From Triops longicaudatus (Eukaryota > Arthropoda > Branchiopoda > Notostraca > Triopsidae): DNA of 64,000 nucleotides. Where the stretch lies: contig JAGQDJ010000286.1 in NCBI GenBank assembly GCA_022885665.1, positions 124,001 to 188,000 on the forward strand. The letters are read 5' to 3'. The position numbers and the translations under genes are program-made. The notes beneath the pieces were generated by a model. The model was not told where the DNA came from. It did not search any database and was given only the letters and a program-made list of their open reading frames with translations. Shown here piece after piece: positions 35,885 to 45,699 of the stretch (its first letter is position 1; every line of letters starts with the position of its first letter).

Positions 35885-37054
35885 ATGAACAAAAAACAAA
35901 CAAAGCGAATAGCTCGCTTAATTGAAGAAGAAAATCTTCCAAAGCTTGCATTGTACTTCACAAAGCATGAAGAAAAGTTGCTATTCTACCCAGATACTTT
36001 TGCCAAGAGAAGAAATGTGTTGCATGCTGGTTGCAAGTTCTTGAAAGCTGATTCGGTTCGCCTTCTTATCAAGAAGCTGAAAGAGAATGCTCCACGGTTT
36101 CTGCAGGCACCTGACTGCAAAGGCAATTTACCGGTACATTTGGCTCTAAAGACCGTTCTGAAGGCTGAAGGCAGCAAATTTAATGTTGGTAATAGAAAAT
36201 TCAGTTATGTAATCACTATTAATCAATTAATTAATAAATCTTGTACAGGATATCACGACGTGGTCATTCCTGTCTTGAAAGCTTGCCCAGCTGTCTTGTT
36301 AGCTACGAATGATAAAGATGAATCAGTACGACTTTTGCTAGAGAGAGCAGAAAAGAAAAAGGACGAAATATCTTTAAAGACTTACGCACCTAAACAGAAT
36401 GGCATGCCGCGTTCACAACCCGAGAAGATGAGGACAGAAGAGAACGACTGGAACGAAAAATTAAGAAGAGAATACGAAGATGAATATAACATAGCTTGGG
36501 GTCAATATGAAGAAGATTTTGCATCATACGAAGATCTACGGCACGCGGAGCATTACGACGATTGGGCTAATCGCATCCAAAAAGAATACACAAAGAAACG
36601 CAAGCAAGAGCGAGAAAAACATTACAAATCGTCAAAGAAACCAAAAGAAGATATCCCCAAATGGACTAGAGAAGATCAAGAAAAGTTTGAAGCAACTGAG
36701 CGGAAACTGGCACGCGAACGCCGGATTCGTGAAGCTGTGGAGGAATTCGCACTCAAAAGAGCCCAATTTGCATATCAGTTGTCGCTGCTAGAAAAAGTCG
36801 ATATAATATGCTCAGAACATGTATCCTTCTTCGTAAACGAACCAGCCAAAGATGTTGTAAATTTATTAGTGTCAGATCTACAAGATACGAAGGATAAGGA
36901 AATTGCGTCGAAAGTTCTCAAGCAAAAGCAAATTTTCTGGCACCCTGATAAGTTCGCCCAAAAGTTCGGTCAACGCATTGCAGAGAATTCCAAAGAAAAG
37001 ACCATGAAACGAGTCACCGAGATCTCACAATGCTTGAATTCATATGACCTGTAG
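35885..37054 (+). CDS. NFKBIL1: NFKBIL1 (IkB-like protein)
   Basis: Nuclear ankyrin-repeat protein linked to mRNA processing and NF-kB control. Two exons, 35885-36188 and 36249-37054, give 369 residues (human 381). Ankyrin-like repeats lie near residues 45-120 (NVLHAGCKFLKADSVRLLIK, CKGNLPVHLALK). A long charged, coiled middle follows (NDWNEKLRREYEDEYN, EHYDDWANRIQKEYTKKRKQ). The C-terminal signature QIFWHPDKFAQKFG is a J-domain-like HPD segment typical of this family. The 60-nt intron 36189-36248 has no in-frame stop, so an unspliced reading of 389 codons also stays open; splicing restores NVGYHDVVIPVLKACPAVLL, which matches the family. Start is the ATG at 35885, 30 bases into a clean 5' context. 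Confidence 0.93.
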   Translation: MNKKQTKRIARLIEEENLPKLALYFTKHEEKLLFYPDTFAKRRNVLHAGCKFLKADSVRLLIKKLKENAPRFLQAPDCKGNLPVHLALKTVLKAEGSKFNVGNRKFSYVITINQLINKSCTGYHDVVIPVLKACPAVLLATNDKDESVRLLLERAEKKKDEISLKTYAPKQNGMPRSQPEKMRTEENDWNEKLRREYEDEYNIAWGQYEEDFASYEDLRHAEHYDDWANRIQKEYTKKRKQEREKHYKSSKKPKEDIPKWTREDQEKFEATERKLARERRIREAVEEFALKRAQFAYQLSLLEKVDIICSEHVSFFVNEPAKDVVNLLVSDLQDTKDKEIASKVLKQKQIFWHPDKFAQKFGQRIAENSKEKTMKRVTEISQCLNSYDL

Positions 37055-37545
37055 ATATATAAAATACAAATACACCAATTAAAAGAGCAAAGGAAAGTTT
37101 ACTCGTGTAGAAAGATTAGATCTTGAACGTGAGCTTTTTGTTCCATTTGTGTAAAGGTGTGATTTCTTGAATGATGGTTACACATCTTTTGCGCATGCTG
37201 ACGAAAGCTTACGTAAAACTAACAACATTATCGATCTTGAGAAGGGTTTTTAGCATCTTGCCATTTTTTTGCCGCTGAACAGTGGGGGAAAATGGACAAC
37301 CATCTGCACGTGTTGTCTTTACGTCACGACGCGCAATGTTTGTTCGTCTTTTTAAGAAACATAGAAAACTAGTTAAAAATACGAAACTCTATAACTTAGC
37401 TTTCTCCTATACCACCCTCTTCCTTGCGCTGTATTCCCTCCTTGTGAATCACTGTTACGATTTGCGAGAATAAGACGGAGAGAGGCTAACAAAGCGACGC
37501 ACCACGCGACTAGTTCCGATTGGGCGTCCAGCTCCGTTGGACACG
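37055..37545. other. Intergenic stretch, NFKBIL1 to METTL24-like gene
   Basis: About 490 bp. No canonical AATAAA close to the NFKBIL1 stop. Nothing else recognised. Confidence 0.45.
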
Positions 37546-38403
37546 ATGCGGAAGTGGCCTTGTCTTGTGATTTGGAGCTTTGGCTTGTGCCTTGCTTTAC
37601 TCATTTTATACATTTCACACACTTTTCTAGTTCGCGCTTGTTTTGTGCTCTCTTTGGCTGATAATGCCTCTATTAATTCTTTAAATCCTTCTCACATGGC
37701 CTTGGAAACTCCCGAAGATATTTGGCGGTACTACAACTGGGCAAATTACGGAGCGTGTGATTTATACCATGACTTTGGCGGTACGATACAGAAAGCTGGT
37801 TTTGCGGGCTTAGATGGTCAGAAATCTGTATGTTTGGACCCGGGAGTTGCGCCTGTCCCTGACCATTGCTTGGTCTACTCGTTTGGCATTAGCGATGAGT
37901 GGTCGTTCGACGAAGCCATGGAGCAATACGGGTGTCAAGTGTATGCCTTTGATCCTTCCATGCATACCGGGGACCACCAACACTCTCATAACATCCACTT
38001 TTATCAAATGGGACTGGGCATTAAAAATGAAATAACGGCAAAGAATGGGAAATTACGGACTTTACAAACCATCATTTCTGACTTGAACCACACGGGTAGA
38101 ACCATCGACTGCCTTAAGATCGATATCAAACACGCAAAATGGGATGTGATACCGCAACTGTTAGCCACCGACGTACTGAAGTCCATAAAGCAAATTCAGT
38201 TAGAGATATTTGTCACAACATGCAGTCGGTTATCGTGTTTTCGGCATTTTGCATTGATACTGCGACGCCTGGAAGAGTATGGATTCGTTCGATTTTCCCT
38301 TAAAGGAAAACCTTGGAATGTTGTCTCTGCCCCTGCCTTGGGACGCAAATTTTACTCCGCTTATGAAATTGCTTGGTACAATCAATGCTTCAAGTTAAAC
38401 TAA
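37546..38403 (+). CDS. METTL24-like (FkbM-type) methyltransferase, intronless
   Basis: Predicted SAM-dependent methyltransferase of the METTL24 family, type II membrane topology in the secretory pathway. Single uninterrupted frame of 285 residues. A signal-anchor helix covers residues 5-30 (LVIWSFGLCLALLILYI). The motif block LVYSFGISDEWSFDEAMEQY fits SAM motif I, and VYAFDPSM fits motif II. IDCLKIDIKHAKWDVIPQLL takes the place of the usual KIDIEGxEW segment, with Lys at both usual acidic positions. The end WNVVSAPALGRKFYSAYEIA and AWYN are conserved. Neighbouring genes all have introns, so this one may be a retrocopy or belong to an intron-poor expanded family. Substrate unknown. Start is the first ATG after an in-frame TTG; the ATG at 37546 gives a proper signal anchor. 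Confidence 0.82.
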   Translation: MRKWPCLVIWSFGLCLALLILYISHTFLVRACFVLSLADNASINSLNPSHMALETPEDIWRYYNWANYGACDLYHDFGGTIQKAGFAGLDGQKSVCLDPGVAPVPDHCLVYSFGISDEWSFDEAMEQYGCQVYAFDPSMHTGDHQHSHNIHFYQMGLGIKNEITAKNGKLRTLQTIISDLNHTGRTIDCLKIDIKHAKWDVIPQLLATDVLKSIKQIQLEIFVTTCSRLSCFRHFALILRRLEEYGFVRFSLKGKPWNVVSAPALGRKFYSAYEIAWYNQCFKLN

Positions 38404-38990
38404 ATCACTGTTTGGTACCATCCACGTTTCAATCCAAACTACAAAAGAACTCCAATTTTGTCAACCCCTATTATGTTGACACCTGTCTCTCTATTTTGCG
38501 CGAGTTGTGCGTTTAGACGTTGCTTGTTTGCTGAACTCAGAACGATTATTCATGAGCTATAGGTATAATGAGCTCATATTATAATATTCTTATAAGCAGA
38601 ATATATGTGTGATCGTACCAGTCAAAACGCAATTTACACACAACTATACCTATTTGCACACCGTCTTCAAGTTCTACTGTATATACTTAACACTTTAATT
38701 GTGCACCTTCTTTGGTCAACTGAGTGACTTGTCCGCTATCTCTCAGTCCCAACTGGTTTACAAATTTGGAGTTCAATCGTTAACCGCTTGATACAACCAA
38801 CGACTTTAAGTCATAATTAAAGCCGTTGCAGGCAAAGGCTGTGTATTAATTAAGCACGAGTTTTCGGACAAGTTCGCATTAAGGATAATGTCTTTCGCTT
38901 ATTCTTATGCAACACTGTTAGGCAACAAATTAAGGAAAAAAAAATGCAGCAGCAAATCAATTGAAATGGGTTTTATAAGAAACATCTGCT
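38404..38990. other. Convergent intergenic stretch, METTL24-like/CCT6
   Basis: About 590 bp, AT-rich, holding the 3' ends of two facing genes. No open frame with support. Confidence 0.45.
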
Positions 38991-40986
38991 TTAGCCTTTA
39001 AGCGAAGACAGACCTGCACGCATAATTTCGTCTACCAGTAGCAGGTTGCTTGCGATGATGGTGCTAAAAATAAAGAAAAATATGAAAAATACGAACGAAT
39101 TTATGACTTCTTTTTCTATTTACCATGAATGCACGATTTGTTTCTTGACCCGGTAGTTGTCAAAGATTCCCGTATCTAGGGGCAACATAGGCTCCCCGGA
39201 TTGGAGGTCCAATCCAACAGGCTGCCCAGACGAAGCTGCTTCTTGTTGAAGCTTCACTAAAGCTTCTTGAGGATCAAAGCCTGCATTCTGGGCTAATACT
39301 TTAGGAATAATTAACAAGGCATCAGCGAAGGCCTGCACTCCTAAACGAGCGCGACCTTTAACTTCTTCCTTGAAACGCTGTAAAGCTTGGTAAGCGGAGA
39401 TTTCGAACGCACCAGCTCCAGGAACAACGAATGCTGAAATGAGAAAAAAATTAAGAATTTGCGCGACTTTTCTAGGGAAAGTAACCTACTGTCTTCAATA
39501 GCGTTAACAATTGCTCGCAAACCGTCACGAACAGCATCCTTAGTTTGCACTAGGGCGTACTTATAAGGTCCCTTCATCAATACTGTCACGCTTCGGGGGT
39601 TACGGCACTCTTCGACGAAAGTGTACTTGTTTTCGCCCTAAAGAAAAGCGAAAGAACAGAGTGTGGGTCCAAGTCCGTGCGAAGGTAACACAGTTAAGAA
39701 AGAATAACGTGTAATTTACCAAAACGTGTTCATAAACTAATCCAGCATAACCCAGGCAATCGGGCGTCAAGTCATCAACGGAATTGACGGCCACGCCTCC
39801 GCAGGCCAAAGCTAAACGCTCCATGTTACGTCTCTTGGCACGACGTAACGCAATAATGCCTTCTTTGGCCAACATGTCCAAAGACAGTGGGTCAATCCCC
39901 TTTTGGTTAATGACGACAAAGTTTTTGTCGGTGCCTTGACACAGCTGACGTTTCAATTCAATGACTTTCTTGACACGGGTTTCGATAAATTGACGCTCAG
40001 CTTGGACCAGTTTTTCTCTTTCTTCGGCTGTCTTGTAGAAGAATCCGGAATTCACTTCACTGCAGGGCAGAAATATTGTCACAAGTTGTAAAGAAGCTAA
40101 AAAATAAAAGCTGAGAAAAAAGGGAAAACGTTTACCTTTTCTCGTATTCCATCGATACGTTGCAAGTTAAAATGTAAGCGTTTTCCACACGCTTGGGCAT
40201 GTCTGGGTGGCGAGCTCCGTGGTCTAATACCAAACCTTTGACTAACTGGGTATCTAACTCAGTTTTGTGCTGCATCTCCATCATCTCCACCATGTGTAGA
40301 TCAACGGGGTTGCCTTCTTCTCTAATGGTAAGTATGGCGTCCACGCAGATTTCGGCAAGTAGATCAGCCAATTCGGGGTGAACCTTGGTGCGCAAAGAGG
40401 TGCGAGCAACTTGAAGGAGTGCATCGCGTTGAGGGGCAATAGGAACTTTGACAGATTCCAGGACTTCTAAAGCTTTGGTCTTGGCTTGATCAAAACCCTC
40501 AGTAACAATACGGGGATGCAAGCCCTAAGGGAAAGGCAATACATAAAATTCAAGAACGACGGCAGCTATTAAGGGTTCATACCTCGGCAATGTAAAGATC
40601 AGCCTGTTTTAAAAGTTCGCCAATGACCAAGACAATGGACGTCGTGCCGTCACCAGTAACGTCATCTTGAGCCGTTGACGCGCGAGCAATTAAAGATGCA
40701 GTGGGATGCTGAATTTGCATTTCGTGTAGCAATACATTGCCGTCTTTAGTAATTTTGATTTCTCCAGCGCCCGAAACCAACCTTGAGATTAAAATAAAGA
40801 TTTCAGCTGATGTAAATAAGTTTAAATTGCCATTTTTAGTATTTCATACATTTTCATGGTGCCTTTAGGGCCCAAGTTGGTGCGCATAACGTCTTGGATT
40901 CCCTTAGCTGCTGAAATGTTAACAGCCAAAGCTTGTGAGGCTCTTGCCACCTCGGCTTTCGGGTTCAACATCGAAATAGCCGCCAT
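38991..40986 (-). CDS. CCT6: T-complex protein 1 subunit zeta (CCT6)
   Basis: Subunit of the cytosolic TRiC/CCT chaperonin that folds actin and tubulin using ATP. Seven exons: 40850-40986, 40583-40781, 40136-40524, 39720-40059, 39490-39637, 39124-39433 and 38991-39063, giving exactly 531 residues, the human CCT6A length. Seen: MAAISMLNPKAEVARASQAL, the ATP site TNLGPKGTMKMLVSGAG and DDVTGDGTTS, the helical-protrusion region DHGARHPDMPKRVENAYILT, NQKGIDPLSLDMLAKEGI, RRAKRRNMERLALACGG, the second ATP segment VVPGAGAFE, GRARLGVQAFADALLIIPK and the end LLLVDEIMRAGLSSLKG. Nothing is missing or broken. It is divergent from the TMCO6-like gene 660 bp away, with a DREF-like site between them. Confidence 0.98.
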
Positions 40987-41646
40987 GATGTATGCCTACA
41001 ACAAAGTTACACAGTTATTTAAAGCGTCAAAAGCCTACAAAGTTGTATTAAATATGTTTAAAGTACGTTATAGGGAAAAATTAGGAGTATTCATTTCACG
41101 GTTCTTTAGCCAAGCCCACAACCAAATGAAGGCATGGTGCTGCCGGTTGTTTTTGCTTTGGTATATATTAGTAAATGCAGCTATTTGTCTGTAGTTTTTA
41201 ACCATTTTAATTTTTTTGTGAGTAAGTTAATCAAATGTATTGTGCATGATTGTCTTTGCTTACTTAGGTTCTGGAAGAACTATAGAAATCACGCAGGTCG
41301 GATCACAGGAGAAACACGAGACCTAGCCAAGATTGAGTATCGATATTAATGTAAGCTTAGAATTGATAACGAAGGTATAATCACGATTTCTAGTAAGCTG
41401 AATGTTTTGAATCTTGCACGAAACGTGGCATGGAAAAACCGTACTGTGGTTTCCTTCCAACGAAAAGGAAATTTGTACGGTAGTGTATAGTTTTCGTGCA
41501 GGACTCTTATAAGTTTGACACGAACAAGCACTGCGAATCACTTCAAACGTCATTCAAAAACGCATAAAAGCAACCGTGAAAAAGGAGATTGAGTTGCGAG
41601 CGTGTGTGTGATTCGTAAGTTTTCTTGTTACCTTTGAAAAAAAGGC
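40987..41646. other. Divergent promoter region, CCT6/TMCO6-like
   Basis: 660 bp between two genes transcribed outward. It holds a TATCGATA palindrome at 41338-41345. Open frames here are chance. Confidence 0.5.
41338..41345. promoter_or_regulatory. DREF-like element TATCGATA
   Basis: A perfect TATCGATA octamer in the divergent region, 302 bp before the TMCO6-like start. In insects DREF binds this sequence at housekeeping promoters, and CCT6 on the other side is a housekeeping gene. One 8-mer can occur by chance in a window of this size. Confidence 0.35.
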
Positions 41647-43217
41647 ATGGATTGTGATGAAAACTTGATGTCATCCATCCGCAACGCCTCAAGGCAGCAA
41701 TTCCAGCAGGGCATCAAAGAGCATCGACATGAAAATTTTGCGATTAGGAGACGTGGCATTGATGAACAACAGAAAGTATCGAATGTGTGTACTCCTGATG
41801 AAGTCAAGGAATTAGTAGCTCGTATGAAGCACAAGCCTTCCAAAAGCCTTGTTCATTTCAAACGGATTCGCCAGTCTCTGGGCCAGAGTCAAGAAAGTGT
41901 CAAAGCCTTTTTGAAAGCCGATGGCGCTCTTCAACTTCTCGTCGGTCATCTAACAAGTAAACTAAAACTCACAAAAAATTTGGAAAGCCCAAACTAGTAT
42001 GTCGTGACGTGTATTGAAAACTCACGTAGTCTCCTCTAGTAGAGTAAATCATTTGTCTTATTTGGCGCCAAAATTATTATTATTATTATTATTAATCTAA
42101 ACAGATTTAATGGTAGTGCGTCGAAGTTTCGCACAAACAAAAGTTTGGGCCAACTTAGTTCTGCGGCACCTATTTCTTGAAGAGCAAAAAATAGTGACAA
42201 AAGAATTTCTTAATTATTAAATATAAACTTCCAGGTTCAGACGTAAGTCTTCAAATTGAAGCTGCGTGTTGCGCGGCTAATATCGGTTTATGGGGAGGCA
42301 AAGCCACTTCCAGTTCCGCCAAGGCCACCGGTCATTATTTACTGACATTTATTAATACCAATCTTCCTCATGTTCAAGTGAGAATATTCCACTTTTTGCT
42401 AAAGAAAATAAATCTGAAATAACGGGTGACTGCTTTGTTTTATATTATTAGGAAGCTTGCACATGGGCAATAACCAATTTGTATCCAGAATGTCTGAAAG
42501 TCATCGCAGTGAATGATTTGCTTCCGTGCCTAACGAAAGCCCTCAGTTCTCCTCATGAAAACGTAGTTGAAGCTGTGTTAGACTGTTTGAATCGCCTTAT
42601 CGTAACAACTCCAAGTGTTCTAGAGTAAGCTTTGTCACTTTTTATTTTATATTAAAAAATTACTTTGTCTATTTAATATTCATTGAAACCAATTAAAAAA
42701 ATATATCAGGCTTAGCCAAATGGGTTCGCTTACCAAGCAAGCTGTTTTGTTGACAAGAATGCAATCACCGGAATCTGTGCAGCTACTTGCCTGGTTGTTC
42801 TACTTTTGCTCTTGCTCTGATCACGGTTCACCTATATTAGCCCTTAGTGGTATCGTGCCTTGGGTCGTTAGCTGTCTGTACAATGCATCAAAAAATCAGA
42901 TCAATCCGTACCATCGAACTGTGATACCGCTTGTTCGCCTCCTAGCCAATTTGTGTGCCTACAAAGAAAGTTGTGCTCGCGAACTTCTATACCATGCTCA
43001 TTGTCTTGCGTTGCTCAACGGTCTCTTGGGATATTCCTTTCTTTGTGTACGGAAGGAGACCGCTTGGCTGATTGCCAACGTAATGAACCAAGCGAGCGAA
43101 GACATACAAAGTTTGCTAATTGACATGCAGGTCGAGCACAATCTGAAACAGAAACTGCTTCCAGTGCTAACGATTGTTGGAAGTTCTCTGAAAGCTCCTA
43201 GCATGGAAACGCTTTGA
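41647..43217 (+). CDS. Armadillo-repeat protein, TMCO6/importin-alpha-like
   Basis: Four exons, 41647-41956, 42235-42377, 42452-42624 and 42710-43217, give 377 residues. The N-terminus holds a short basic patch (FAIRRRGIDEQQKVS) like an importin-beta-binding segment. The rest is a run of helical armadillo-type repeats: VGHLTSSDVSLQIEAACCAA, EACTWAITNLYPECLKV, VIPLVRLLANLCAYKESCAR and VRKETAWLIANVMNQASEDI. The pattern and order fit TMCO6, a poorly studied relative of importin alpha, rather than importin alpha itself, which is longer and has the conserved W/N arrays. It may act as a transport or adaptor scaffold; function unknown. The (ATT)7 tract lies in intron 1. AATAAA at 43243 closes the gene, 3' end facing PLA2. 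Confidence 0.72.
42073..42093. repeat. (ATT)7 microsatellite
   Basis: Seven ATT units inside intron 1 (41957-42234) of the TMCO6-like gene. Confidence 0.85.
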
Positions 43218-43242
43218 TTGTTGTTTGTATTGTATACAATGT

Positions 43243-43248
43243 AATAAA
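43243..43248 (+). terminator. Polyadenylation signal of the TMCO6-like gene
   Basis: AATAAA 26 bp after the stop codon and 95 bp before the stop of the convergent PLA2 gene. Confidence 0.6.
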
Positions 43249-43342
43249 ATTCTCTTCAAAGGTACATGGTATTTATATGTGTAGAAATTTACTAAATCTA
43301 GCTAACTGAGTATAATACAGTTACACTTCCAGCAAGCTGTAC

Positions 43343-44804
43343 TTAAAATACAAGATGCTTAGCATATCGCATTCGTCGACTTCTTGAAGACGTGTGTCTT
43401 GCGCAACTGCCGTCCCGTGCTGTGCAAGGTTCGTCCTCTACACAAGGAACTTGCAGTATGTTAAAATAGATTCTTCCTAACATGAGTGATACAGGGCTGC
43501 TGACCTCCTTCAGGCACCGGTAGAATTCCCCGTCGCAATCACAATGAGACCTGTGGTAATGCAAATAGTATACGGATATGTACCGTAACAAAATTCTATA
43601 CACTTGATTTTATAAATTCTGTTAGTTACAAATAAAGTCACTTTTATGATAAAATCCATATCGACCCGCTGTTTTAAGTACACTTACTTCGTAAACAATG
43701 AGAAATTGACCAGTCCGAAGCCAGCTCGGAATGCTTTCAATTTCAGTGGGCAATGGTCGTGCGCTCGGCAGCATTTGTCGAGCTCTGTAAGAGGACCTAG
43801 ATCGTCATAGTTTTTGGCTATGTCCCCAGGTCCACACCTTCAAAAGTATCAACATGTCACTTGTTTACTAGAAAAACCATTTCCATTTACCCACCATTTG
43901 GTTCCTGTGGGAGAAAAGTTTGGGGTTGATTCTCTCTTTATCGCCATAATTTATTGCAAGAAGCACGTCCTTACCTGGTACGATGCCGCTTAGAAAAGTC
44001 CAAGCATTCCAGGACGCATCAACGTTTCTTTGGTCTAGCTTCTGACACAGCGAAATTAGCTGAATCATATCCCTCATGGTAATAGGTTGAATATGAGCTT
44101 CAGTAGAAAGTTTGTTCAGTTCCTTCTCGGCATCTGTGCGTTTACTGTTGACAGTACATTACAATCTAAAATGTAATTTCGAAATATAGTGCGAATAATG
44201 CGTACTTGGCTTCAATAAGAGTGCATTTGATTATATCGGACGATTGGGATTCAATAACGGCAATGGTTTGTCCGTCATAGAGAGCTGTCAAGGCAACACC
44301 TTCAGTGTTGGGTAGAAACGAAAGAAAATTTGACTCCAAGTAGGTTTCCGCCTTGTTAGAATGGAGCATTGTATCATTCTCATTTGCCTCGGAAGTGGGA
44401 TATCCTCGCTGCGTCAAGGGATCTTGAGTAGGAGAAAGTAGGCTTTGACCTACTTGATGGCTCACGGGGTTTGGAGGCAAAAACGGCGAGTCTTGCTTGT
44501 TGTTGGAAAAGGTGTCGTTTATCTTAGACTGGCTTTCGTGTACTGAATTGGGGGAAGACAGTTCGTCATTATATAAGGGCATCTTTCGTTGTCCTCGATA
44601 TTGTGGCAGTGTTTCACTGTTGTTACGCGGCCCTTGCGGGAAAGGCACTTTGGGTTCGAATACTATGCTTGTTCCGTTTTCGAAAAATGAGTTCGCTGCG
44701 CTGTCAGGTAAATTCAATGATGGGTATCCGGTGTAAACGACCATTACGACGCCCATAAAAATGAATGCAACCAAGAGCACCTTCATTCTTTTGCAGTTGG
44801 GCAT
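43343..44804 (-). CDS. Group III phospholipase A2 with a 10-nt microexon
   Basis: Calcium-dependent secreted-type enzyme that releases the sn-2 fatty acid of phospholipids; homologous to group III (bee-type) PLA2, which animals also use for ordinary lipid turnover. Five exons: 44206-44804, 43975-44144, 43895-43904, 43688-43837 and 43343-43550, giving 378 residues. A hydrophobic N-terminal segment (residues 8-26) acts as signal or anchor, followed by a polar Ser/Asn/Pro-rich region to about residue 150. The catalytic domain has the calcium loop PGTKWCGPGD, active-site CCRAHDHC and SHCDCD. Exon 3 is only 10 nt, flanked by AG and GT; it supplies the Gly-Thr-Lys-Trp codons and without it the frame is lost. 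Ends with a basic tail (RSRRMRYAKHLVF). Divergent from DNAAF1. Confidence 0.92.
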
Positions 44805-45699
44805 AGTTAGCTATAACGAATGAGTAATCGAACAATTCCCAAAACGTTCTGATCCACTTCGCGTAATGGCTTTAAACTTGTGTTTTTCGGTTGTCTTATG
44901 CACTAGTTAAAGACTATTTGGCGAGTGAACTATTACATTTGTGAACAAAATTTAACACTCTGGACGCTTGCGGAAGTGTTTGTGTAACAGGTTTACTGCA
45001 CTCTGTGCGAATTAAACAATACACGTAAAACAAAGGCTAAATTCCAGGAACGGACGGTGACGCGTTGCAAGCTGTTCCTAAACGTGTGTATACACGTATC
45101 ACCGGCTAATATACAATTGAATTACTACGGACTTGCACAAACTACGCTACGCTCAGCACGAGAGGAGAAACTGAAATGGTTCGGTAAGGAGGACATGAGG
45201 ATTACCAATGGAGAGGTCTATGGCCCTATTACCGTTACAGCTTAGCTAAAAAGAAGAGGCGGAGGTTTCGTTTTACGCAACCGAGGCAGAGTCTCGACGA
45301 TAACTCGTCATTGCCTTTACTGTCGAAATCCGTGATCTTCTAACGAAGGCCAAACATCAGATCGACGAAGATTAACTTTGATGTAGGTCCAATGCTCACC
45401 TTCTGTAAACATTTAGGTCGACGTCTCCCGCTTTTTGCTGTTGAGGGAAGTTGAAGCAGTAAATTTTTGCGCATCGTAATCCTGTCTGTAAGCTCTTTTT
45501 ACCGATTTTCTTACTATTCCTGGTCGACACGGTCCCTGTAGTCATCCACGAAGGACGGTTAACCAACCTCCGGTGTCGTGGAAACGAAGCGAGCGATGGT
45601 TCGATACATGCAAGTTCACTGCCACTGTATTCGTCATTATTGAAGCTTTTCTATTAAAGACAAATTACGAATTTGTGATAAAATAGATTTTTTTGTGAT
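44805..45699. other. Divergent intergenic region, PLA2/DNAAF1
   Basis: About 900 bp holding both upstream regions. Open frames here begin at GTG or lack any recognisable content. No TATA box I would defend. Confidence 0.45.
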
